A stretch of DNA of 17,424 nt from assembly GCA_018712515.1 (NCBI GenBank), contig DVGW01000012.1:1-17424 (forward strand), in the 5' to 3' direction. The notes below the pieces were generated by a model. It ran no database searches and had not been told where the DNA came from. It was given only the letters and a program-made list of their open reading frames with translations. Position 1 is the first letter of the stretch. Each line of letters begins with the position of its first letter. The translations under genes and the position numbers were made by a program. This stretch comes from Aphodovivens avicola (GTDB taxonomy: Bacteria; Actinomycetota; Coriobacteriia; Coriobacteriales; Eggerthellaceae). This document shows positions 5,778 through 12,277 of this stretch, in pieces.

Positions 5778-6266
5778 CTAGCCGACGACCGTCAGATCGG
5801 CGGTTTCCACCGGGACGATTGCCCGGAGATCCTCGAGCGCCATCTCCAATTGGCAGCCGATGCGGCCGCCTGAGAAATAGATCGATTCGTAAAGCTCCGC
5901 CGTCTCGTCGATGTAGGTGGGAAAGGGCTTCTTCATGCCGATGGGGGAGCAGCCGCCGTGCACATAGCCGGTCAACGGCAGAAGCTCCTTCGACTTGATC
6001 ATGGCGACCGCCTTCTCGCCGGCGGCCGACGCGGCTTTCTTGAGATCGAGCTCGCAGGCGACGGGGATCATGAACACGCGGTAGGTGCCCGATTTGCCGC
6101 GGGTGACGAGCGTTTTGAACACGCGATCCTGATCGAGGCCGAGCTTGCGCGCCACCTCGACGCCCGAGAGAGCCTCCGTCCCTTCAAAGAACCGCGCCTG
6201 GTAGGGGAGCTTCGCGGCATCGAGCTCGCGGATTGCGTTGGTCTTTTTGTCATGATCTCTCGCCAT
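5778..6266 (-). CDS. ybaK: Cys-tRNA(Pro)/Cys-tRNA(Cys) deacylase, YbaK/EbsC family
   Basis: A 162-residue free-standing editing enzyme of the YbaK/ProX superfamily, which hydrolyses tRNA(Pro) wrongly charged with cysteine by prolyl-tRNA synthetase. The length is typical for the family. Visible signatures: RVFKTLV with the conserved K51 that lines the active site, PVACELDLKKAA, and the glycine-rich LTGYVHGGCSPIGMKK (about 98-113) that forms the substrate pocket, then SGGRIGCQLEMALEDL. The ATG at 6266 is preceded by GGGAGG with 9 nt spacing. It is transcribed away from murI from an extended -10 at 6303-6311. A tRNA-Pro gene lies about 1.7 kb away on the same strand but in a separate unit, so the link is probably coincidental. 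Confidence 0.93.
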   Translation of the reverse strand: MARDHDKKTNAIRELDAAKLPYQARFFEGTEALSGVEVARKLGLDQDRVFKTLVTRGKSGTYRVFMIPVACELDLKKAASAAGEKAVAMIKSKELLPLTGYVHGGCSPIGMKKPFPTYIDETAELYESIYFSGGRIGCQLEMALEDLRAIVPVETADLTVVG

Positions 6267-6302
6267 GCGAAAGCGCCTCCCTCGTCTGCACTGCCTGCGT
6301 GG

Positions 6303-6311
6303 ATATTAGCA
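6303..6311 (-). promoter_or_regulatory. Extended -10 promoter of ybaK
   Basis: Minus-strand TGCTAATAT, with a predicted start near 6296 and a leader of about 30 nt containing GGGAGG. It is divergent from the murI promoter; the two -10 elements lie about 52 nt apart. Confidence 0.5.
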
Positions 6312-6359
6312 GATACTATGGCTGCGCGCCGCGCGGCAGGGCGCATCGCGGCGCTGCGG

Positions 6360-6365
6360 TATACT
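6360..6365 (+). promoter_or_regulatory. -10 of murI, leaderless geometry
   Basis: TATACT, near the TATAAT consensus, ends exactly 7 nt before the ATG at 6373. The 7 nt between (AGCCCGC) hold no Shine-Dalgarno sequence, so transcription would start at or next to the start codon. The bases before it read TGCGG, not a canonical extended -10. Confidence 0.5.
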
Positions 6366-6372
6366 AGCCCGC

Positions 6373-7245
6373 ATGGATGCAAACGAAGCATACTCATGCG
6401 CGCCCATCGGCGTTTTCGATTCGGGATTCGGCGGCTTGACCGTTGCGCGGGAGATCGCCAAGGCGCTGCCGCAGGAGTCCCTCATATATGTCGGCGATTC
6501 CGCGCGATGCCCGTACGGGCCGCGCGATCTGAGCGAGGTCGACGGGTTCGTCCAGCAGATCGGCGCGTGGCTCGTCGCCCAAGGCGTCAAGATGATCGTG
6601 ATCGCCTGCAACACCGCCACCGCCGCCGGGCTCGCCCATGCGCAGCGCACGTTCCCCGTTCCCGTTATCGGCGTCGTCGAGCCGGGAGCGCGTGCGGCGG
6701 TGCACGCGACCCGCAACCGCCGCGTCGGCGTCATCGCGACCAAGGGAACCATCGACTCCGGTGCATATGCCAAGGCCATCCGCCATATCGATGCCGGCAT
6801 CACCGTGTTCTCGACCGCGACGCCGCGCTTCGTCGAGATCGCCGAGCGCGGCATCCGCATGGCCGAAGGACCCGTGGAGGACTACACCTCTCTGGCCTCC
6901 AAAGTCTACATCCGCCCGGCGTTCCAGGAGATCGCCAAGGAGTACCTCGAGCCGCTGCGCCGTTGCGAGATCGACACGCTCGTGCTGGGGTGCACGCATT
7001 ACCCCCTGCTGAAAGCGTTGATCGGCGCGGTGGTCGGCCGCGATGTCACCTTGATATCGTCGGCCAAGGAGGCGGCGCGCGACGTGAGGGAGATCCTCGA
7101 CAGGAAGCGCGCGCTCGCACCCGAGGGCACCGTACCCGTCCGTCGTTTCTACACCACGGGAAACGACATCGACGAGTTCCGCTCGTTCGGCGGCAGGGTT
7201 TTCCGCCAGCCGCTCGAGTCCGTCGAGCATCTCGATCTCGGCTGA
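6373..7245 (+). CDS. murI: Glutamate racemase MurI
   Basis: A 290-residue cytoplasmic enzyme converting L-glutamate to D-glutamate for peptidoglycan. It has the full set of family motifs: PIGVFDSGFGGLTV with D16 and S17, GDSARCPYGPR, VIACNTATAAG with catalytic C79, and LGCTHYPLL with catalytic C207 and H209. The length is slightly above the usual 260-285. The ATG at 6373 is the only start that places the IGVFDSG motif near the N-terminus as in other MurI proteins. No ribosome binding site is seen because a -10 lies 7 nt upstream, so a leaderless mRNA is proposed. It is followed after 87 nt by rdgB in the same direction, with no terminator between, so co-transcription is likely. Confidence 0.97.
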   Translation: MDANEAYSCAPIGVFDSGFGGLTVAREIAKALPQESLIYVGDSARCPYGPRDLSEVDGFVQQIGAWLVAQGVKMIVIACNTATAAGLAHAQRTFPVPVIGVVEPGARAAVHATRNRRVGVIATKGTIDSGAYAKAIRHIDAGITVFSTATPRFVEIAERGIRMAEGPVEDYTSLASKVYIRPAFQEIAKEYLEPLRRCEIDTLVLGCTHYPLLKALIGAVVGRDVTLISSAKEAARDVREILDRKRALAPEGTVPVRRFYTTGNDIDEFRSFGGRVFRQPLESVEHLDLG

Positions 7246-7320
7246 TGGATGCGTCGGGCTGCTGGACAACCGGCAGCCACCTCGCTGGAAGCGCGAAGAA
7301 CCCGGAAACCATCCGGTAGA
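7244..7320 (+). other. Structured-looking spacer between murI and rdgB
   Basis: An 87-nt gap contains a strong hairpin: GGCTGCTGG (7257-7265) pairs with CCGGCAGCC (7270-7278), 9 bp with one G-U pair and the tetraloop ACAA. A smaller hairpin is CGCT (7283-7286) with AGCG (7290-7293). GATGG (7244-7248) can pair with CCATC (7309-7313), enclosing both. The rdgB binding site AAGGA follows. The layout resembles a small multi-stem regulatory leader, but it matches no riboswitch I can name, and no U-tract makes the hairpin a terminator. Confidence 0.4.
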
Positions 7321-7332
7321 AAGGACGAAAGC

Positions 7333-7929
7333 ATGAAAACCGTCGTCATCGCCACCAACAACGCGCACAAGGCGCAGGAGATCTCCGAGGCGCTGCCGTT
7401 TCCCGGATGGGAGTTCAAGACGCTGCGCCAGATGGGCGTCGAATCCGATCCCGTCGAGGATGCCGAGACGTTTCTGGGCAATGCCCGCATAAAGGCGCAT
7501 GCCGCGCAGCAGGCGTGCGGCGGCTGCGCGGTGATCGCCGACGATTCGGGCCTTGAGGTCGACGCCCTCGACGGCGCCCCGGGCGTCCATTCCGCCCGCT
7601 ATGCCGGCGAGCCGTGCGACGACGCGCGCAACAACGCGAAGCTCCTCGAAGAGCTCGCGGACACCCCCGACGAGGAGCGCACCGCCCGTTTCGTCTGCAC
7701 GCTCGTGTACCTCGATGAGGAGGGCGCCGAGATCGACGCCCGTGGCACGATAGAGGGCCGCATCGGCTACGAAGCGCGCGGCGGGCACGGATTCGGCTAC
7801 GATCCGCTGTTCTATCCCGACGAGCTCGGGGGCCTTTCCCTGGCTGAGGTACTCGGCGAGGATAAGAACGCGATCTCGCATCGCGGCAACGCCTTGCGCG
7901 CGCTCAAGGCGAAGCTCGACGAGAAGTGA
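7333..7929 (+). CDS. rdgB: XTP/dITP pyrophosphatase (RdgB/HAM1 family)
   Basis: A 198-residue house-cleaning enzyme hydrolysing dITP, ITP and XTP to monophosphates, keeping deaminated purines out of DNA and RNA. Family motifs: IATNNAHKAQE at the N-terminus (nucleotide pocket), ETFLGNARIKA, DDSGLEVDALDGAPGVHSAR with catalytic D70 and D71, GHGFGYDPLFYP, and KNAISHRGNAL near the C-terminus. The length is standard. The ATG at 7333 is supported by AAGGA 7 nt upstream. An in-frame ATG at 7249 would add 28 non-conserved residues inside the hairpin region and lacks a binding site. A perfect 11-bp terminator follows the stop codon. It is probably transcribed with murI. Confidence 0.95.
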   Translation: MKTVVIATNNAHKAQEISEALPFPGWEFKTLRQMGVESDPVEDAETFLGNARIKAHAAQQACGGCAVIADDSGLEVDALDGAPGVHSARYAGEPCDDARNNAKLLEELADTPDEERTARFVCTLVYLDEEGAEIDARGTIEGRIGYEARGGHGFGYDPLFYPDELGGLSLAEVLGEDKNAISHRGNALRALKAKLDEK

Positions 7930-7946
7930 GCTTGGTGTAAACGAAG

Positions 7947-7979
7947 AAGGCCGGAGGCTCGCTGCGAACCTCCGGCCTT
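7947..7979. terminator. Terminator between rdgB and tRNA-Pro, probably bidirectional
   Basis: AAGGCCGGAGG (7947-7957) and CCTCCGGCCTT (7969-7979) form a perfect 11-bp stem with an 11-nt loop. On the plus strand it ends rdgB (followed by GCGATTTC). On the minus strand it ends the tRNA transcript, where the next bases read CTTCGTTTAC, giving a moderate U-rich tail. It probably serves both. Confidence 0.85.
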
Positions 7980-7988
7980 GCGATTTCA

Positions 7989-8065
7989 TGGTCGGGACGA
8001 CAGGATTCGAACCTGCGACATCCTGCTCCCAAAGCAGGCGCGCTACCAGACTGCGCCACGTCCCG
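7989..8065 (-). tRNA. tRNA-Pro(TGG)
   Basis: A 77-nt minus-strand tRNA with encoded CCA (7989-7991). The acceptor stem is CGGGACG/CGTCCCG with discriminator A. The anticodon stem CCTGC/GCAGG encloses the loop TTTGGGA, so the anticodon is TGG. The T arm carries GGTTCGAATCC. It reads proline CCN codons and lies downstream of tRNA-Gly in the same transcript. Confidence 0.96.
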
Positions 8066-8123
8066 AAGTGCCGATATAGCAAACAGGTCAGGCGAATCAT
8101 CAACCTGACCTGCGCGCTCTCGA

Positions 8124-8197
8124 TGGAGCGGGTGACGGGAATCGAACCCGCGTCAGAAGCTTGGAAGGCTTCGGTTCTACCATTGAACCACACCCGC
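8124..8197 (-). tRNA. tRNA-Gly(TCC)
   Basis: A 74-nt minus-strand tRNA with encoded CCA (8124-8126). The acceptor stem is GCGGGTG/CACCCGC with discriminator T. The anticodon stem GAAGC/GCTTC encloses the loop CTTCCAA, so the anticodon is TCC. The D arm reads GGTTCAATGGTAGAACC and the T arm GGTTCGATTCC. It is the first gene of a two-tRNA unit. Confidence 0.96.
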
Positions 8198-8225
8198 GTG
8201 CTCGCGCTACAAATGCGCGGACGCT

Positions 8226-8231
8226 ATTGTA
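8226..8231 (-). promoter_or_regulatory. Possible -10 of the tRNA-Gly/tRNA-Pro unit
   Basis: TACAAT on the minus strand, about 29 nt before the 5' end of mature tRNA-Gly, leaving a short 5' leader for RNase P to remove. No convincing -35 at proper spacing. Confidence 0.4.
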
Positions 8232-8253
8232 GCGCATCGACCGCCCCAACGCG

Positions 8254-8280
8254 AGGAGGAATTTGGAACCGCATCCTCCT
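8254..8280. repeat. Inverted repeat AGGAGGA/TCCTCCT
   Basis: AGGAGGA (8254-8260) and TCCTCCT (8274-8280) are perfect 7-bp complements with a 13-nt loop. It lies in the divergent spacer between the tRNA unit and the fused activase gene, upstream of both predicted transcription starts, so it would act as DNA rather than RNA if it acts at all. Confidence 0.4.
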
Positions 8281-8284
8281 AGGC

Positions 8285-8326
8285 GCATCACGGTGTGTGG
8301 ATGATGCCTCCGATGCCGTGTGATGC
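8285..8326. promoter_or_regulatory. Operator-like repeats overlapping the activase promoter
   Basis: GCATCAC (8285-8291) and GTGATGC (8320-8326) are exact inverted copies; the right copy covers the TG of the extended -10. Between them GATGCC occurs at 8303-8308 and 8312-8317, and GATGCT at 8322-8327, at 9-10 nt steps. Such phased half-sites could bind a regulator, but the short length makes chance possible. Confidence 0.3.
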
Positions 8327-8332
8327 TATGAT
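8324..8332 (+). promoter_or_regulatory. Extended -10 promoter of the fused activase gene
   Basis: TGCTATGAT, with a predicted start near 8339 and a leader of about 40 nt carrying AGGAGG (8367-8372) before the GTG start at 8378. An ATG at 8336 lies too close to the -10 to be within the mRNA, which argues against it as the start. Confidence 0.5.
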
Positions 8333-8377
8333 CGAATGCCAAGCACACGTTATGCGCGCGATCCACAGGAGGCGGCG

Positions 8378-11300
8378 GTGGGTTTTCGCATCGGGATAGA
8401 TGCTGGATCCAAGACCATCAAGGTCGTGGTGCTCGACGGGCGGGGGGAGATCGTCCGCAGCGTGTACCGCCGCCATCTCGCCAATATCAAAACGACCCTG
8501 TCGCTCATCCTGCGCGAGATGGTGGACGAAGGCGGGGATGTATCAGGCCCCGTGGCGTTCACCGGATCTGCCGGCATCGCGCTCGCCGAATCGCTCGGAG
8601 CTCCTCACATCCAGGAAGTCGTCGCGACGACGGCCGCCGTGCGGGATGCCCTCCCGCATGCGGACGCCTTCATCGAGCTGGGCGGCGAGGACGCCAAGAT
8701 CGTTTACCTTTCAGACGGCCTGGAGCAGCGGATGAACGCGACGTGCGCAGGCGGCACCGGCGGCTTCATCGACACGATGGCGGGGATGCTCGGCGTGAGG
8801 TCATCGGGCATGAACCGACTGGCGTGGCGCGCCCGGAGGATCTATCCCATCGCCTCGCGGTGCGCCGTCTTCGCGCAGACCGACGTGAGGCCGCTGCTCA
8901 ACGCGGGTGCCGACCCTCAGGACATCGCCGCGAGCGTCCTCGACGCCGTCGCGCGGCAGACGCTCGGGGGATTGGCCTGCGGGCGTCCGTTGAAGGGGAC
9001 CGTCGTGTTCCTCGGCGGTCCGCTCGAGCACATCCCGACGCTCGTCGAGAGGTTCCGCATCCGCCTGGGGCTCACGGAAGAGACCGGGATCAAACCCTAC
9101 CAGGCTCATCTGTTCACCGCGCGCGGGGCGGCGTTGCACGAGTCGGAACAGGGGTTTCGCACGTCCTTGTCCGACCTTTCCCGCGCATGCGAGGGGATCG
9201 CCCTTTCGGATGACGGGCTCGCGCGCATTGATCCCCTGTTCGCGGATGCGCGGGATATCCGCGCGTTCAAACGACGACATGCCGCATGCCGCTGGCCGCG
9301 GGTGCCGCTGCGCCAGTGCGCGGGCCCGCTGTTCCTCGGTTTCGATGCGGGGTCGACCACCGTGAAGCTCGTCCTGCTTGACGAAGACGGGAACCTCGTA
9401 CACAGCGAGTACCGCTCCACGCGCGGCGACACCTTCTCCATTGCCAGCGCTATGCTCGCGCATGTGTGGGATTCGCTTCCCGACGGGGCGCGCGTCGCCC
9501 GGGCGGCGGTGACCGGATACGGAGAGGATCTGCTTCGAGCGGGCCTCGGCGTCGATGAGGGCGTCGTGGAGACGCTCGCACATGCGCAGGCGGCCTGCAC
9601 GATGCGGCCGGACGCGTCTTTCGTGCTCGACATCGGTGGACAGGACATGAAGGCGCTTTGGGTGCGGGACGGCGCAGTGGTAGACGCGGTTCTCAACGAA
9701 GCGTGCTCGAGCGGGTGCGGGGCCTTTCTGGAGGGCACGGCCTACGCGCTGGGGTCGACGCCCGACGCCTTGGCGGATGCGGCGCTGCGCGCGACATCTC
9801 CCGTCGATCTGGGAACCAAGTGCACCGTGTTCATGTCGTCGCGCGTCAAGCATGCCCAGAAGATCGGCGCCGCGCTTCCCGATCTGGGAGCGGGCCTCGC
9901 GTATTCCGTCGTCAAGAACGCGCTGTACCGGATCATCGGCGCCGACAGGGCGTCTTCGATGGGCGGCTGCGTGATGGTGCAGGGAGGCGCGTTCAAGTCC
10001 GATGCGGTCACCCGCGCGTTCGAGCTCGTCTGCGGACGGGAGGTGATCCGGCCCGATGTCGCGCATCTGATGGGCGCGATCGGCGCCGCGCTCGTGGCGG
10101 CGCGTCGTTGGCGCGAGTTGCAGTCCCGCGATGGTTCCGAGGTTTTGTCAGGGCTTGCGGATGCGTACGCGCTTCGTAGGATCAACCCCGTGCGGACGAT
10201 GACGCGCTGCGATGGCTGCGCCAACGCGTGCCTGCTCACGATCGTCGAGTTCGGTCCGGGAAAGCGCTCGGTGAGCGGCAACCGCTGCTCCCGCGGGGCG
10301 TGGCGGGCCGTCGATCCGCAATCCCGCCACGCGATGGCGGCGGACGTGCCGGCCCTGCGCCCGCCGAACCTCGCCCAACTCGAGCAGGGTCTTCTTTCCG
10401 CGTATTCGAACACGTCGCCCGATGACCCGACCGCCCCGCGCATCGGCTTGATCACGGCCCTCGCGGGGTTCGAGTCGCTTCCGTTCTGGCATACGCTGCT
10501 TGCGGGGCTCGGGTTCGGCGTCGTCGTCCCCGCCGCGCTGGATGACGAGCGTCAGTCCTCGGTCGCGCTGGAGAGCATTCCCTCCGAAGGCGTCTGCTAC
10601 CCGGCGAAGCAAGCGCACCCGCAGCTGTTCTCCCTGGTCCGCTGCGGCGTCGATGCCGTTTTCATGCCGCGCTTCGAGCGGGGGAGGCGCTGTCCCGTGC
10701 TCGCGTGCTACGCCGATGCGCTGCGCGGTGCGGAGGATGACGCCGAGGCTCTTTCGATTGCGGGCGTCCCGCTGCTGTCGCCGCGCTTCTCGTCCCCCTA
10801 TCCGGCAAGGGCGAGGTGGTCGGCTGAGGAGCGGGACGGGTTGATCGAAGCGCTCCAAGGAATCGACGGACGGCGGCGCGCCATCGCCCCGGATAAGTTC
10901 GCTGCGGCGTGGGAGGCTGCTATCGCGGCGCAGCGGAGGTTCGAGCGGACGCTCTCCGACGGCGCCGAGGCGGTCGCACGCTGGCTCGCCGCGGATCGTC
11001 GCCGGTGCGCGGCTCTGCTCGCGTGCCGGCCCTACCATATCGACCCGCAGGTGCTCCATGGGATCGACGGGATGCTGACGCGTCTGGGCTTCGCGGTGCT
11101 GACGCCGCTCGCGATCGAGGCGCTGGCGCGCATAGCGCCCGATCATCCCCTCGTCGCCGCGAGACGGGAGGATGCCGGGGAGCCGCGCGCGGTATGGTCG
11201 GGATCCAAGCGGCTCGTCGGGTTTTCGCGCATCGTGGCGGCGCATCCGCAGCTCCATGCCGTGTTCCTCCGCTCGTTCGGCTGCGGCATGGATGCCGTCG

Positions 11301-12265
11301 GGCTGGAGGAGGCGCGAGGCGTGCTTGAAGCGTCGGGCAAATCCTTCGCGGTCGTCAAGATCGACGACATCGTCGACACGGCTCATGTCGGCATCAGGCT
11401 CAGGACGCTTGCTGAGACCGTCGCGATCCGTCGCCCTGCGGGCGATGGGGTCGGCGCCACACGCACGGGCGGGCATCCCTCAAGGGTTTGTCAGCGGTCG
11501 GCATCGATCGCGGGTGCTGCGGCCTTTGACGGGGACGGGCGCGGCAGCGATCAGCATCCTGCGGTCGTGGAGGTTCTGGCGGAGCCGTTCGATTCTGACG
11601 AAATCGAGACGGCGCGCCGCGACGTCCCCGCGGACCTGTGCTTCACGGCGGCGATGCTCGCCTCGCGCGCCATCCGACGCGTGCGCGGGCTTGGTGACGG
11701 GGGACGCCCGGTGATCCTCAGGCTTCCCGAGGTGTGCCGCTCGTGCATGCTCGACGCGCTGCCCCTCATCGTGGGCACCGTCTGCGGATGCGCGTGCTCG
11801 GTGGAATGGACGGCTGCGTGGCCCGAACGCGCGCCGTCTTCCCGGCGGGCGAAAGGGGACCGGTGCCGCGATGGAGAGCGTCCCCGCATCGGCATCGTGG
11901 GAAACGCCCTGCTCTGCTTCGAGCCGGCGCTGAACGGCAACGCCGGCGCGGTCCTCGAATCCTGCGGGTGCGAGCCCGTCTTCGCGGACCCCTCCCTGCT
12001 CTTAGCAGATGACGTCCGCTACATCGCGCAGCTCGATCGCTGGTACGCGGAGGGGATCCGCGACGTGGTGCATCTTCTGGGCTTCGGGTGCCTCAAGGGC
12101 CATGTGTCGGTGCGCGGATCCCTCCGCCGCCTCGCGCGCCGCTACCCGGGCATGCGCATCACGGTGATCGACTGCGACGCCGAGGCATCCGATCTCAACC
12201 GCGAGAACCGCCTCCGCCTGGCCGCGGTCGCCGCTCTCGAGGCTGCGGCGCAAGAGCGCGCGTAG
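8378..12265 (+). CDS. Fused acyl-CoA dehydratase activase / 2-hydroxyacyl-CoA dehydratase-like iron-sulfur protein
   Basis: A 1295-residue anaerobic redox protein. The GTG start follows AGGAGG by 5 nt. Two BadF/BcrA/HgdC-type ATPase domains occur in tandem: residues 1-255 (DAGSKT at 8-13, ELGGEDAK 100-107, iron-sulfur cysteines C123 and C162) and about 318-575 (DAGSTT at 323, DIGGQDMK 418-425, C443 and C482). In HgdC these cysteines hold a [4Fe-4S] cluster between two subunits, and ATP hydrolysis drives a low-potential electron into a dehydratase. A CX2CX3CX18C motif follows (C611, C614, C618, C637). Then comes a DUF2229/HgdB-like part: GFESLPFW, IPSEGVCYPAK (C740), CRPYHIDP (883-889), SFGCGMDAV (C969), and a C-terminal GFGCLKGHV (C1238) with VIDCDAEASDLNRENR. 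The C-terminal section looks about 100-200 residues shorter than in relatives of 1,400 or more. Substrate unknown; no separate dehydratase subunits are nearby. Confidence 0.9.
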   Translation: MGFRIGIDAGSKTIKVVVLDGRGEIVRSVYRRHLANIKTTLSLILREMVDEGGDVSGPVAFTGSAGIALAESLGAPHIQEVVATTAAVRDALPHADAFIELGGEDAKIVYLSDGLEQRMNATCAGGTGGFIDTMAGMLGVRSSGMNRLAWRARRIYPIASRCAVFAQTDVRPLLNAGADPQDIAASVLDAVARQTLGGLACGRPLKGTVVFLGGPLEHIPTLVERFRIRLGLTEETGIKPYQAHLFTARGAALHESEQGFRTSLSDLSRACEGIALSDDGLARIDPLFADARDIRAFKRRHAACRWPRVPLRQCAGPLFLGFDAGSTTVKLVLLDEDGNLVHSEYRSTRGDTFSIASAMLAHVWDSLPDGARVARAAVTGYGEDLLRAGLGVDEGVVETLAHAQAACTMRPDASFVLDIGGQDMKALWVRDGAVVDAVLNEACSSGCGAFLEGTAYALGSTPDALADAALRATSPVDLGTKCTVFMSSRVKHAQKIGAALPDLGAGLAYSVVKNALYRIIGADRASSMGGCVMVQGGAFKSDAVTRAFELVCGREVIRPDVAHLMGAIGAALVAARRWRELQSRDGSEVLSGLADAYALRRINPVRTMTRCDGCANACLLTIVEFGPGKRSVSGNRCSRGAWRAVDPQSRHAMAADVPALRPPNLAQLEQGLLSAYSNTSPDDPTAPRIGLITALAGFESLPFWHTLLAGLGFGVVVPAALDDERQSSVALESIPSEGVCYPAKQAHPQLFSLVRCGVDAVFMPRFERGRRCPVLACYADALRGAEDDAEALSIAGVPLLSPRFSSPYPARARWSAEERDGLIEALQGIDGRRRAIAPDKFAAAWEAAIAAQRRFERTLSDGAEAVARWLAADRRRCAALLACRPYHIDPQVLHGIDGMLTRLGFAVLTPLAIEALARIAPDHPLVAARREDAGEPRAVWSGSKRLVGFSRIVAAHPQLHAVFLRSFGCGMDAVGLEEARGVLEASGKSFAVVKIDDIVDTAHVGIRLRTLAETVAIRRPAGDGVGATRTGGHPSRVCQRSASIAGAAAFDGDGRGSDQHPAVVEVLAEPFDSDEIETARRDVPADLCFTAAMLASRAIRRVRGLGDGGRPVILRLPEVCRSCMLDALPLIVGTVCGCACSVEWTAAWPERAPSSRRAKGDRCRDGERPRIGIVGNALLCFEPALNGNAGAVLESCGCEPVFADPSLLLADDVRYIAQLDRWYAEGIRDVVHLLGFGCLKGHVSVRGSLRRLARRYPGMRITVIDCDAEASDLNRENRLRLAAVAALEAAAQERA

Positions 12266-12277
12266 GCGCTCCGGACG

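Noticed and set aside
7257..7278. Hairpin between murI and rdgB as a terminator
   Set aside because: No U-run follows and the next gene starts 54 nt downstream in the same direction.
7989..8197. tRNA genes as an integration site for a mobile element
   Set aside because: No integrase, no repeated tRNA 3' end and no phage-like genes are seen in the window.
8336..8377. ATG at 8336 as the start of the fused activase
   Set aside because: It lies 3 nt after the predicted -10. The GTG at 8378 has an ideal AGGAGG and starts directly at the first ATPase motif.
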